Below, piece after piece: positions 44,796 through 56,428 of a DNA stretch of 64,000 bases. The translations under genes were made by a program, and so were the position numbers. Numbering within the stretch: position 1 is the stretch's first letter; each line of letters opens with the position of its first letter. A model generated the notes under the pieces. That model had not been told where the DNA came from, ran no database searches, and saw only the letters and a list, made by a program, of their open reading frames with translations. Origin of the DNA: Jaltomata sinuosa (lineage: Eukaryota > Streptophyta > Magnoliopsida > Solanales > Solanaceae); the NCBI GenBank assembly GCA_003996215.1, contig QJPP01001946.1, positions 372,001 to 436,000 on the forward strand. Direction: 5' to 3'.

Positions 44796-46344
44796 TGTAA
44801 CACCCCAAGATCTGAACCAACTACTGTACAACACTCAGCAGGCAAAATTCAGAAAAATCTAAGTTTCTAGAAATTGTGGTCAGGATCACAGACCGTCATT
44901 TAGCATAATGACCCGTGATCGGGATCCCAGTGTTTGTCCCCTTCATTCCATGGTTGACTTCATGGACCATGGTTTGAAACCACGACCCATCCTATCACTT
45001 ATGGATTTGGCTATTATAGAGGTATCAGTTTCCCACCTTGGAACCACAGACCGCAGTTTGGAACCACGGTCTATTCTATTAATTGTGGACCAGTCCTTCA
45101 GAGGACCCTCAGTTTAGGGTCTAAGAACAATGACTCAAAACGATGGTCTATCATTCTGATCCACGGATCAGCCTGTCACTCATGAACCAGCAGACCAGAG
45201 GACCTCAAAACTCAAGGACAGAACCACGACTCAGTCAATGGTCTGACGTTCAGAACCACGGTCCGTCGACCAGTCCGTGGAATGATGTTTTAAGATTTTT
45301 AGTTGATTTCAATTTTAATTCCCAGGGATATTCCAGACCTTTTCTATCTTTTTTAGGCTAAGCAATGTAATTTTAGATACGTAAGCTAGATTATTAGGCT
45401 TAAAACTACCCAAATCTCTCATTCCCTCAGATTTTCAATTGACACATGGAAAAAAAGAAATAAAAGGAAGAGATCATCTTCTGAAAAGTAGAACCCAGGT
45501 TCTTCAAAGTTCAGGCTCCAAACCCAAGGGTTTCTCCCAAAGATTTTACTCTCAGGTATGTGGAAATTCATTAATGGGTATTCTTTCACCCATTGAGTCC
45601 CTAAATAATTCAGTATCTCCAGTTTTCAATTTAATCTTGCAGACCTAGGGTTCCAGAAATTGATAAATATCTTGTATCTAAGTTTCCATTGCTATGTATG
45701 AATCCTATTACATGTTTTCCTTAAGTCTATCATGGTTATACATTCAAAAATCTCAACCCTAGGTATGTTGAAAAATTCAGTACCTTGAACTATGATTTAT
45801 GAATAGCATCCTTTATTCAATATTTCATGATTTGAATGCTTTAAGTCATAGTAATATGTTGCATTCTCAGAAAGTCAGTATTTTAACCTATCCCATTAAT
45901 TAGTTATTACATATTCAGTTTAGAGTAGACATAGCACCGAACGGACAAAGGGATGAAAGTTCACCCATCAGTTTAACTGAGATCTTTAGTAGAAGTCCCT
46001 AAGTCCTAGAACTACGGTGCAACCATAGATTCTAAAGAGGTCACCCATCAGATCAGGCTTGAAACCCTAGTCCCTTGTTGGACATTAGATTAGTGGATCC
46101 ATGCTCGTATATGTTTGTACCCTCTACAGGGTATGAACGCCCTTCCATCCAAGGTTACAGGTTGCCCCCATAGTTAGCTCAGCTTGGGGTATGTCGGTTA
46201 ATAGTAGCTCCCACAATGCAGATTCAGTGTGCATTGAACTTGTATTCAGTTATTCAGCTCAATTCAACATTTTACTGTGCATGTTAAATACTTGGTCATT
46301 GCATCAGTTATCTTTCAATCTTATGTTTCAGCTTATCCTCCATG

Positions 46345-46392
<48 letters not shown>

Positions 46393-46894
46393 GTACCTAG
46401 ATTAGTATATATCTCGCATTCTCAATACATTCCAAGTACTAACTTATACTTTTGTGCTACATCCTATTATAATGTAGATTCAGGCGCTCGGCATCCAGAC
46501 CGCGCTAAGTGCGATTCTCCAGTCCTTTCAGTAGCTCAGTTTGTGAATCCTCATTCTTCAAGGATGAGATTTATGCTTTCTTTATTTCAGTCTTATTTAC
46601 AATTTTTAGACTTTGGAGTTAGCTGGGGGCTTGTCCCAGCAACTCATCTCAGATATAGGCTTTCAGACATAGAGTTTGTTTTAAGGTTTTGTAGTCACCT
46701 TTACATTCAGACTTATCTTATATTAAGAGTTATATAATTGACTTTTCAGACTTGTGTTATAAAACTAGTTTATCTTCCACAAAGATATCATTTTGTTCGA
46801 ATTGCTTAGTATATGCCAGGACATGTGTTATCTTAGGGTCACTTGTGGCTCTATGAACCATGTTGTGTCTAGGGTATAGCCTCAGGGTGTGAAA
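44796..46894 (+). repeat. T2 3' LTR
   Basis: It starts TGTAACACCCC. The end near 46894 is set by comparison with T3 (GGCATGACA versus GTGTGAAA). It contains a GAACCACGG/GTCCGTGG word tract at 44880-45285 and an (AT)19 run at 46349-46386. Confidence 0.85.
46349..46386. repeat. (AT)19 microsatellite
   Basis: 38 bases of uninterrupted AT dinucleotides lie within the T2 3' LTR. The ORF over it is low-complexity and not real. Confidence 0.95.
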
Positions 46895-47071
46895 TTTAGT
46901 CACTTGAGCCAAATGTAATCCTTACCTTAACCCTAGACTACGTCGTAGCCCGCAAGTCCTTAGTGATTTCGAGCTTGGTAACTCTACATTAGTGACAAAT
47001 TACATGAAGGGCAAGCCTTTGGTTAAATGTGTGTGCAATCAAATTTCTTTGAGAGAGTTAAAGTGTCTTTG
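46895..47071 (+). mobile_element. A5: orphan Athila 3'-region fragment between two Tekay elements
   Basis: Its reverse complement aligns with A4 at about 38150-38320 (AGGCTTGCCCTTCATGTA, TCACTAATGTAG, AAATCACTA.GGACTT.CGGG). It is therefore a scrap of an Athila 3' non-coding region in the opposite orientation to A1-A4. It is bounded by the T2 and T3 LTR ends. Confidence 0.75.
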
Positions 47072-49277
47072 TGTAATACCCTGTAATCCGATCCAGCTTT
47101 CAAACTTAAGAAATCTGAATTTTTTTGTTCATCTCAAGAATTACAGATCCAAACCACCTGCCGTTGTTTGAACCACGAGACATGAAATGAACCTATAGTT
47201 CGTACTTGCCAGCTTAATCTTTGGTCTAAGAACTATGAGTTGGTTCTACGGATCATGGTTCAATCTATGATCCATACTTTCTACTCGTGGAACCATATTA
47301 GAGAGCTGACAAATTCCATGAGAACCACGAATGGGTCTACGAACTGTAGTTTGAACTATTTTCCATCCTATTGACCCGAAGAATCTCTTCTGTAGCATAA
47401 ATTTTGGTCAAGGAACCACGAGTGGAAACCACGAGTCATGGTTCATTCTATGGCTCGTGGAATGTACCCGTGATCTCTCAAGCCAAACGTTTTACAGCTT
47501 TTTTCTAATTAAATCCTAGGGATATATTTTTGTAATTACTCACCCTTTTAACGCTTAAGTTTGGTCTTTTTGACCATTTTTAGTAGGGTTTTATTCCCTA
47601 ATAGCCTAAACACTTTTCATTCTAAGCAATTCTATTCCAAAAGAAGAAAGAACTCCTTCAAGCTCCAAGTTCAAGCCTACATTTATTTCCATCTTAAGAT
47701 CAAACAAGCTTCAATAAGGTATGTGAGTATTTAATAAGGGATTTCCTTCACCCTTATGCCAAAAACCCATGTTTACTTTGATTTATGAAATTTGGAAATT
47801 AAGGTTCTTACCCAAATTGGGGAAAAGTTCCGAGTCTTCTTTTAAAGCATAAATTCATGGTTTCTCATTGCTTATCTATAATTTATTTGAGGTTCTTTGA
47901 TGAATTTTAAATTCCCATGAATTAAAGGTGATTTCTAGCTTGATTTCATTGAATTGCATGATTTCAAGTGAAAATTGGCATGTTTAGGTAACATGATCTT
48001 ATGTATTTATGAAATTGCATGTCTAATTCTTCAAGTTATGAATTCAGAAAGAAAAGTATGTTTTGAATTATGGCTATGCTAAGCTTCAAGGACTTATGAT
48101 ATGAGAATTGCATGACATCAGATGTGTCTTTATGCTTTTCAAATAGTTGTGGCATCAGATATGCCTCAATTATATTATATGTTATATATATGCTTTGGGA
48201 GTAGTACATAGCATCGATCGATGAGGGTTTAATAATACAAGTCCAAAACTACATTTCCAGCGTATGTTATGAATTACCCTATGGGATTATGAACATGGTT
48301 CCATATTTGATCATAGTGTCATGTGCTTTAGCGGTCATTAGGGAAACTTTGCCAACTAGGGTTATATAGTTGGATTATGATGTCCTGTTCCTTTGCAGGG
48401 TTCGGGGAAGCTTTGCTAACTAGGGTTATATAGTTAGATTCAATGTAGCTCACATGGTCTATTGTCGATTATAAGAAACTCCCGCGTGAATGTTTTTAAG
48501 TCTTATGCTATGTTATATTTTATGTTATGCTTAAAATTATGATATTTCTTATGATTTCTCTTTTATGCATGATCGCAGCTTTAATTATGTTTTAAGCATG
48601 TTTCACCGTATTTATGCATATCTCATATAATCGGTACATCCTATAGTACTGACGCATATTCTCATGCTGCATCCTTTGATGATGCACATACATGTTTCTT
48701 TCCTAAGACTCGTGGCTAGACATTGCCTAAGATCCAGTTTGTATTGGTGAGTCCTCATTATCCGAGTGCTAGTGTTAGACCTATCTCTTTCATATTCTGT
48801 CTTTGGATTTATGAGTTAGTTGGGGTGTTGTCCCATCAACTATTTTTGAAAGTTTAGAGTCTTTCAGACATAGATAGTATTCGGGTCTCTTTTTCGAATT
48901 ATGTTTTATCTTGACTTTATCATTTATGGATTGGGTTGCCTATATTTTTATTTATGCTTCCGCTATGTTTTCCTATGAATATCTGAATATGCTATGATCA
49001 AGGGTTAACTTGGGGCACTTGTGTCCCCGAGTCCCATGTTATGCCTAGCGGGTAGTCTTGGGGCATGACAAATATGGTATCAGAGCGTCAGATTTCAAGA
49101 GTCCTATATTGTCTGAAAGCCACATCAAGTAGAGTCTCTTTCATGTATGTGAAGCGTGCCACATTTATGAGAGGGAATCTACGAGGTGTCTTAAGAAAAA
49201 CTTCACTTCTTTCATGATTAATATTTTGGGATAGAGATTAACTCTATTACCCTTCTAATCAATTCTTTATGCATTTC
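47072..49277 (+). mobile_element. T3: Tekay-type 5' LTR, primer site and leader only
   Basis: The LTR at 47072-49069 (TGTAATACCC...GCATGACA) resembles T1 (shared GGGAGTAGTA..TAGCA, CGATGAGGGTT, GTACATCCTATAGTACTGA). The word tract is at 47160-47465. The primer site and 200 bases of leader follow, then T4 begins at 49278. Nothing of its coding region is in the window. Confidence 0.88.
49074..49085 (+). promoter_or_regulatory. T3 primer-binding site (tRNA-iMet)
   Basis: TGGTATCAGAGC, a perfect 12-base match to the chromovirus initiator-Met primer site, lies five bases past the LTR. Confidence 0.92.
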
Positions 49278-50170
49278 TGTAATGACCCTTCCGGTTATTT
49301 TTACGAATACATTTTCCTTGTGCCGTTAGAGCGTGTTTGTAGCGGCCCCAAGTCACTTAAGTCTCGTCAGGACCGGTATTTCGGTGTTGGGCCCATTTGT
49401 TTGGTCGAATTATAAGTTTTGAAGCCAAGCAAGTCGGCAAAAGTTATCGTAAGTTCTTTAATGAATTTTCTGAACTTTGGGTCAAATGTCTCAGGGCTTT
49501 TCTCCCAATATATAAAGAGTTAGAAGTCCCCCAAAATACCAAATCGAAGTTCTACGAGTCTAGTTTCCAACACACAAAACTTCACGTCCAACTGATCTCA
49601 GAGTAAAAAGTTATGACTGTTTTACCGCGGACTGTCTGGCAGAAAACGGGTTGCGAAACGGGTCGCGAACCGGGTCGGATTAAACTCGATTTAAGCCTCA
49701 ACTTCACGTTTTAAAACACCATTTCAGTTCCGAAACAGTGATAAAACATAAGGGAGGATCCCAAGAGAATTCTTGAGTATCAAAATCGTGCGTTGGTGAA
49801 TTACGAGCCTAAGCTTAAGAATATTATTAGCATAGTGCGTGCATTTGAAAATATGTTATTTAAAAGTTGAATTTGGTAAAAATTATATTATTATTGCCTT
49901 TTCAAATATTTTAAAGGTTTATGAAAAATATTTTGTTACGATATAATTGTATATGTATTTATTTTATAAAGTTTTTATACATTGTAATATTTTAACGGAG
50001 ATAGTAAATTTAGTTATGTTGAAAATTATTGTTATAACATAGTAGGTTTTGTTTGAAATAATTTTCTATGAATTATGGTATATTTAAAATATTATATTTA
50101 TTATACTACGAATTTATGCAATACCCGAATATTTATATAACGGAAGGGGCGATGAGGTGTTAAATAACCC

Positions 50171-50190
50171 CCACTTCCACGTGGAAGTGG
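50171..50190. promoter_or_regulatory. 20-bp perfect palindrome with central G-box, 5' LTR
   Basis: CCACTTCCACGTGGAAGTGG is a perfect palindrome centred on CACGTG, the G-box bound by plant bHLH and bZIP factors. The 3' LTR keeps 18 bp of it (58489-58506). Binding is inferred from the motif only. Confidence 0.75.
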
Positions 50191-50526
50191 AGGGGAGGGC
50201 CACCCAAGGTGGCAAGCTGCCAAGTGTCCACAAGCAATGGCAATTGCTGCCTACTCACTTAAGCAATTGATCAAATTGAAATGTTAAATTGCTGCCAACA
50301 TACTTATTTATTTAGAATATAATCTTCACTGATTATGATTGTGCGATTAATTCACTATGCACAAATAAGCTTTCTGAGGGAATATTATATTGACGCAATA
50401 TTCGGTCATTGAAAGAAAATCAATTATCTACGTCAAGTTGTTCCATCCCAAATCCGATTCCGATTCCGATTTAGTTTTGGATTTTCTTGGAGTGGTTCGA
50501 ACTTGGACATCGTTGTTCTAGCAGCT

Positions 50527-50541
50527 TGTCGTCGGACGACA
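50527..50541. other. T4 LTR 7-bp inverted repeat, 5' LTR
   Basis: TGTCGTC-G-GACGACA. It is identical in the 3' LTR at 58830-58844 although the surroundings differ. Role unknown. Confidence 0.7.
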
Positions 50542-52319
50542 GGTAGGTTATGGTTTGTTTTCCCTAGACTCCGTATATATAAAATAAAATTGTATTAATG
50601 GGCATCCTTGGGTTGGTTTATTAGGTTGGTACCACAGACCTTGACCGCTTTATTCATGTCCGCCTACTTTTGTTCCTCCGTTGCTTGTAGTATTTTGCCG
50701 ATATATTTTATTTACCCTTGTGGTCCTGTGAGATCTTGTTGACTCTGGAACATAGAAGGTGGGATTTTGGGGATGTCCGCGAGTCCCGGGCATAGAATTA
50801 TCCTTCTAGGCTGGTTATGCTTGCTGAGTAGCTGTGGGACTGTGCAGGGTCGATAGGTCGATTGTGAGCTGCTGGGCACCTATTGTGTGTGATCATACCA
50901 TTTCAATGCATATAAAGAGGTTTATCTATGTTTTGCTATAGTTTTGGCTTCGGGCCTACTTACACTATTTTCTAAACCTTACATGGCCCGGGGGGCCCAT
51001 TTTTGATGGAAATGATTTGGAAATGGTTGATTTAGCTTGTGAATATTTTTGGGCAAGAAGTTAAAATTATGTTTATAATCATCAGTTTTACGATTATCGC
51101 TAGACTCGGCAGGGCCGGGGTGCTAGTTGAGTTTTCTTGTTACTTGAGATGATTTATAGCCTCGGTCGGACCGAGCACCTGATATGACTTTTTACTGTTT
51201 AGACTCGGTTACGCCCGGGCACCCTTGGAGGGGTTTTTGAGACATTTTCCTACTACTTTAGTCCTGGAGAGGGTCTGGGCATTGCATATTCGAGACTGGG
51301 TCTCCATCCTGACACCGAACTTGCTTCCGGACGACATGTTCTGATATTGAGTTTTAGTATGGGGTCTCGGACCTCCATGGACCTTTCCATCCGGGCCAGG
51401 GGCTACGGGCTGCGTGTGCCGCAGGAGGGGTATACGGTGGAGTAGAGGTATACGGGCAGTGTCCTTCCATGGAACCTACTTGCTGGGCCGGATCGGCGCC
51501 GGAGGAGGTACATACAGAGATACCATGGCACTTGAGATCTTCATGCATCATATCATTCATTGTTTGAGGCTCCACCCTTGTTTGTTGTTTGCTTATTGTA
51601 CGCTCCGGTAGTATGGGATGCCGGAGGGTTTGTTTTCACTTGTTTGTGTTCCTCGGTTGTATGGGCGGCCGGGGGACTGTAGGTAGACTTTTGTTATTTA
51701 TTTACACAGTTGTTCTCTATTATGGATAAGTATGAGGTTAGTCACTGCTAGACTGTTAGTTTCTGGATTGAGATTGATATGATTAGTTGAGTTCGATTCA
51801 TGTCTCTGAGCATGCCTATCATTACTCTATCTCTCTTCTTCTTACACTTGAGGTTACCGGTATACCATCTATTTCGTAAACTTATTTGTATACACTGTTG
51901 TTGCAAGGACCCCAGGTGTGTTATTTCTTACTTTCACCTGTGCCTATGGTGTGTATATTCTGCTTACTAGCCTCATATGTGGTTCTGTTGATTTTCCTCT
52001 GAGCTAGTTCTTGTGTATCTTTCGTTGATTTCTGTGACTACTTGCTTCTATTCTGTCTATTACTACGCTTTTATCTTATATGTGCCCAGTCGGCCTATGA
52101 TACCTACTGGGTACCTTATGCTTCACATTTGGTGCTCACCCTACCCCCTGCATCTTTGGGTGCAGATCCTAGCGTGGGCCATCGCCGTTAGATCGTTGTG
52201 ATTCGTGCTTGGAGATCTGTTGGGGACTACTTCAGGCTGAGCATGAGCTCTTAGCGATCGGAGCTTAGCTTTAGTTTATCTTTTGCTTTATGTACTCTAT
52301 TACCATTCAGAGACATCTG

Positions 52320-52331
52320 TATATATATATT
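52320..52331 (+). promoter_or_regulatory. Possible T4 LTR TATA box
   Basis: GTATATATATAT lies about 240 bp before the LTR end, matched by GTATATATA at 60620-60628 in the 3' LTR. Position suits an LTR promoter, but AT runs are common and no start site is known. Confidence 0.4.
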
Positions 52332-52571
52332 GTTTTGGATCATTTGCACTCCATGTATGTAGTTTCGGCTCTATACTATGATACCAGGTCTTGGGGTTTG
52401 ATTTAGTTTCCGCATATGTATGTATTTATAGTCCTTTTATCTGTTCTCTTCATCTTGTTCTCTTATTTGTTGGATAGTAGCCCATTATTAACTGTTCTGG
52501 GCTACGGGGATTGGTTCACCTACCGGGGGTTGTAAGTGCCATCATGACCGAGAAATTGGGTCGTGACAACT

Positions 52572-52583
52572 TCGTATCAGAGC
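52572..52583 (+). promoter_or_regulatory. T4 primer-binding site (tRNA-iMet-like)
   Basis: TCGTATCAGAGC has one mismatch to TGGTATCAGAGC. It lies just past the LTR. The leader 52584-52781 has nothing else recognised. Confidence 0.87.
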
Positions 52584-52781
52584 TTCAGGTTCACCGGTGT
52601 CATCGGTATAGGAGCCAATGTCTAGTAGGGTCCTGCGGATCGGGGCGGAGACGTTCGTACTCAATCTTTGGGAGGCTACAGTGGCATTTTAGGAAATTCG
52701 ACTCTTTCATTTCTTCTGTGTCGTGCGTACAACCCTTGAAGTTTCTGGAGATCTCATTTATTCTACTTCATTCTTCCGCAG

Positions 52782-54240
52782 ATGGTTCGTACGATATCAT
52801 CGGCATCACGCGAAGATGAGCCTCCCACTCCACCTAAGGGTCGAGGACGCCCTCGATCAGTGGCACCTGCTAGAGCTGCTAGGGTGGAGATAGAGCCCGA
52901 GAAGCATGTGGTTCAGGGGGTAGCCCAGGTACCACCAGTTCCAGCGCCAGTTCCAGTACTAGGTCCAGCGCCCATTTCTGTGCCAGCTTCAGCCACAGTT
53001 CAGTCTCCAGATATTCGGGGATTACTATTACAGCTTTTGGGTGTGATTGGAGAGCGGCCTTCTGAGGTAGCGCAGACATACGCTCAGGGGGCAGCCCTGG
53101 GTGCACAGAGCTCAGGAGCGCAACCTGCTACTATGGCTCCCCGTGCGGAGGTCATTCCTGTTCCATCTATTGCTCAACCTCTTGCTCCTCGCCCAGCTAT
53201 GACAGAGTCAGAGTAGAAGGCGTTGGGCAGGTTTTTGAGGTTAGCACCTCCGAGGTTTGCTGGTACTTCTGGACAGGATCCACATTACTTTATTACTACC
53301 TGTGAGGAGATGTTGCATCATTTGGGGTTGTTGGAGACTCACGGGGTTGGTTATACTACCTATTAGTTGGAGGGCCCAACGAAGTTATGGTAGAGGGAAC
53401 AGGTTGCTTGTAGACCACCATCGTCACCTCCTTTGACCTGGTCTGAGTTTTATGAAGCCTTTATGGACAAGTTCCTACCTCAGAGTGATCGTGAGTGTCG
53501 CAGGGAGTAGTTTACTCACCTTACGCAGGGGTCTACGACTATCTCAGAGTATGAGACCCATTTCCATCAGCTAGCACCGTTTAGAGCTATGATCATTCCT
53601 ATCGAGGCTGATAGGATTCGCAGATTTGTATGGGGTTTGAGGAAAGAGATCAGGCAGCCAGTTGAGATATTGATTGCCAGTGGTTGGTCATTCCAGGCTA
53701 TTGTAGACTATGCCCACACTGTGGAGGACTTACAGAGACATGATCAGGGGTCCAGAGATAAGAGGCCTCGACATCAGGGTGTCTATAGTGGTTCCAGATA
53801 TGGTGGTAGAGGCCCTGGCAAGTGGAGTCGGGGTTATCAGCCACAGCAGTACCAGGGTCAGTCCAGCCGACCTGTTCGGGCTTCCTTTCAGACTTTCGGT
53901 AGTACCCAGTTCGAGCAGGGTCAGAGCAGCCATCAGGGTTATGGCGGCCAATCTTCGAGGGGTACAGTTTCTGGGGCATCAGGCTGTGGTGGTTATGCAG
54001 GATCTGCTGGTTCATCTCGACTGAGTAGGCCGCCAGGGGCTTGTTTTACTTGTGGTGTGATCGGTCATTTTGCTAGAGATTGCCCTCAGCAGGGTGCAGT
54101 TAAGTTGACCGAGCCTTTACTAGTAGTTCAGCCACCAGCTAGAGGGGGTGGTCGTCAGAGTAGAGGTAGTGCTCCGCGTGGCAGAGAAGGTGGTAGGGAT
54201 GGCGGTCGGGCAGGTGGAGGTGATCGTCAGTTTTACGCGG
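52782..54240 (+). pseudogene. T4 Gag
   Basis: The start at 52782 (MVRT) has a Pro/Ala/Arg-rich N-terminus (KGRGRPRS). The capsid domain (about 53230-53720) shows LAPPRFAGTSGQDPHYF, FYEAFMDKFLP, ISEYETHFHQLA and FVWGLRKEIRQPVE. A Gly/Gln/Ser-rich spacer leads to the zinc knuckle CFTCGVIGHFARDC (about 54039-54080), then a basic Arg/Gly-rich stretch. In-frame TAG codons at 53214, 53365, 53391 and 53508 sit where Gln or Trp is expected; otherwise the frame is continuous from 52782 to beyond the knuckle. It is 5' of protease in the same frame. Confidence 0.9.
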
Positions 54241-54780
54241 TCCCTAGGAGACCAGAGGCAGAGGCCTCAGATGCTGTGATTACAGGTACGATTTCTATGT
54301 GCCATCAGTCTGCTATGGCTTTATTTGATCCTGGATCCACTTGTTCATATGTATCTGCCTACTTTGTGCCTTGTTTGGGGTTGGCTAGTGAGCCATTATC
54401 TGTTCCTGTTTCTGTTTCGACCCCAGTAGGAGATTCTTTAGTAGTGGATCGGATTGTGAGATCCTGGTATGTTATCTATTGTGATTCAGAGACTTGGGGA
54501 CTTGATGATTCTTGATATGCTAGATTTTGATGTGATACTGGGCATGGACTGGTTATCCCCTCACCATGTGGTTTTGGATTGTTATGCCAAGACCATTACC
54601 ATAGCTGTGCCCGGTGTATCCCCGGTGGTGTGGCAGGGTTCTGTTAGCCATGCACCATCTGGGATCATCTCTTGTCTTCGAGCTAGAAAATTGATTTCCC
54701 GTGGGTGTTTAGCTTATCTAGCATATGTCCGAGATGTTAGTGCTGACCCTACTTCTCCTGAGTCTGTTCCTGTGGTTAGA
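54241..54780 (+). pseudogene. T4 aspartic protease
   Basis: The active site is ALFDPGSTCSYVS (about 54317-54355), with Asp and Gly present. The domain continues through the first frameshift near 54465-54475 into MLDFDVILGMDWLSPHHVVLDC. The CLRARKLISRGCLAYL segment links to RT. Confidence 0.88.
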
Positions 54781-55490
54781 GACTTCCTCGATGTGTTTCC
54801 TACCGACCTGCCAGGCCTTCCACCTGATAGAGATATTGATTTCGCTATCGAGCTAGAGCCGAGCCCTAGGCCCATTTCTATTTCTCCTTACCATATGGCT
54901 CCTGCTGAGTTGAGGGAGCTTAAGGAGCAGCTCCAGGATCTGTTATCTAAGGGGTTTATTAGACCTAGTGTGTCACCTTATGGTGCTCCTGTTCTCTTCG
55001 TGAAGAAGAAGGATGGGTCGATGCGCATGTGTATTGATTATCGGCAGCTGAATAGGGTGACAGTGAAGAATAGGTATCCGATGCAGAGGATTGATGACTT
55101 GTTTGACCAGCTTCAGGGTTCAGTCGTGTTTTCGAAGATTGATTTGAGGTCTGGCTACAATCAGTTGAGGATTAGGGCGGAGGACATCCCTAAGACAGCA
55201 TTCAGGACACGTTATGGCCATTATGAGTTCCTGGTGATGTCTTTTGGGTTGACTAATGCCCCCGCAGCCTTTATGAACTTGATGCACAGGGTTCTTGGCC
55301 CGTATTTGGACTCATTTGTGATAGTTTTTATAGACGACATCTTGGTATACTCGCGTAGTAGAGATGAGCATGAGCAAGCACTTGAGGGTTATACTCCAGA
55401 CTTTGAGAGATCATCGGCTTTATCCCAAGTTCTCAAAGTGCGAGTTTTGGCTTGAGTCAGTTGCATTCCTAGGGCACGTGGTGTCTAAGG
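54780..55490 (+). pseudogene. T4 reverse transcriptase
   Basis: A near-intact RT: FLDVFPTDLPGLPPDRDIDF, LKEQLQDLLSKGFIRPS, SMRMCIDYRQLN, FSKIDLRSGYNQL, TAFRTRYGHYEFLVMSFGL and VIVFIDDILVYS. All three catalytic Asp positions are present. A one-base change near 55385 shifts the frame before the thumb (HLRVILQTLRDHRLYPKFSKCEFW). Confidence 0.92.
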
Positions 55491-56428
55491 ATGGGTTTAG
55501 GGTTGATCCGGGAAAGATTTCAGCGGTTTGTGAGTGGCCTAGACCTACTACTGTTATTGAGGTTCGCAGCTTTATTGGGTTAGCAGGTTACTACAGACGG
55601 TTCGTTGAGGGATTTTCTTCCATAGCAGCACCCTTGACTATGCTGACTAGGAAGGATGTTCCATTTCAGTGGTCGGATCAGTGTGAGGATAGCTTCCAGA
55701 GGCTTAAGGCCTTATTGACTTCAGCTCCAGTTCTGACTTTGCCAGTTGAGGGTCAGAGCTTTTCCGTGTATTGTGATGCTTCTGGGATTGGTCTTGGTTG
55801 TGTGTTGATGCAGCAGGGTCGAGTAATAGCATATGCGTCGAGGCAGCTGAAGGTTCATGAGCGCAACTACCCCACTCATGACTTAGAGTTGGCGGCGGTA
55901 GTTTTCGCGCTCAAGATCTGGAGGCATTACCTATATGGAGTTCACTGTGATATATTCACCGATCACCGTAGTCTTCAGTATATCACGAGTCAGCGGGAGT
56001 TGAACTCGAGACAGAGGAGATGGGTCGAGTTACTGAAGGACTATGACTTCACTATTCTATATCATCCGGGCAAGGCAAACGTGGTAGCGGATGCCTTGAG
56101 TCGGAAGACAGTGAGTATGGGTAGCCTAGCTTCTCTTTCAGTTTCAGAGCGGCCGTTGGCCTTGGACATTCAGTCCTTGGCTAACCGTTTGGTTAGGCTT
56201 GACTTGTCGGATCCTAGCAGAGTTCTTGCCAATGTTGAGGTTCGTTCTACTTTGATTGATCAGATTCAGAGCCGTCAGTTTGAGGATCAGCAGTTGTGTG
56301 ACCTTCGGGATCGGGTTGTTCAGGGTGAGACCAGTCGGGCTGCTCTAGATTCAGACGGGGTTCTGAGGTATGATAGTCGCCTTTGTGTTCCGAGGATTAG
56401 TGATTTGATTCAGTTGATACTTCAGTGA
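55490..56428 (+). pseudogene. T4 RNase H
   Basis: The connection domain (FIGLAGYYRRFVEGFS) and RNase H: YCDASGIGLGCVLMQQGRVIAYASRQ, DLELAAVVFALKIWRHYLYG and IFTDHRSLQYI, then LLKDYDFTILYHPGKANVVADALSRK. Catalytic acidic residues are in place. A one-base change near 56425 shifts the frame into the integrase zinc module. Confidence 0.92.

Larger units (their letters stand above)
28727..46894 (+). mobile_element. T2: decayed Tekay/Del-type chromovirus interrupted by A3 and A4
   Basis: Visible parts are leader and gag 28727-29584, gag end to protease 35063-35984, integrase 35985-36173 and 43809-44330, chromodomain to about 44545, and 3' LTR 44796-46894. Joining across A3 and A4 restores continuous alignment with T1. 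The 5' LTR and primer site are absent, and RT, RNase H and the first half of integrase are deleted between 35984 and 35985. Confidence 0.88.
49278..52568 (+). repeat. T4 5' LTR
   Basis: It is 3291 bp. It holds about 103 bp (about 49302-49411) not present in the 3' LTR, the palindrome at 50171-50190, the inverted repeat at 50527-50541 and a TATA-like TATATATATAT at 52320-52331. ORFs on either strand (51354-51611) are non-coding by-products. Confidence 0.93.

Noticed and set aside
44880..45285. Word tracts as a CRISPR-like or true tandem array
   Set aside because: The words are degenerate, irregularly spaced and in both orientations, with no repeat-spacer periodicity; the host is a plant.
46342..46737. 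131-residue ORF with an Ile/Tyr repeat
   Set aside because: It starts in the (AT)19 microsatellite within the T2 LTR and has no protein resemblance.
51354..51611. Overlapping ORFs on both strands conserved between the two T4 LTRs (again at 59636-59893)
   Set aside because: They lie in paired LTRs, so similarity comes from duplication. Differences hit all codon positions and neither product resembles a known protein.
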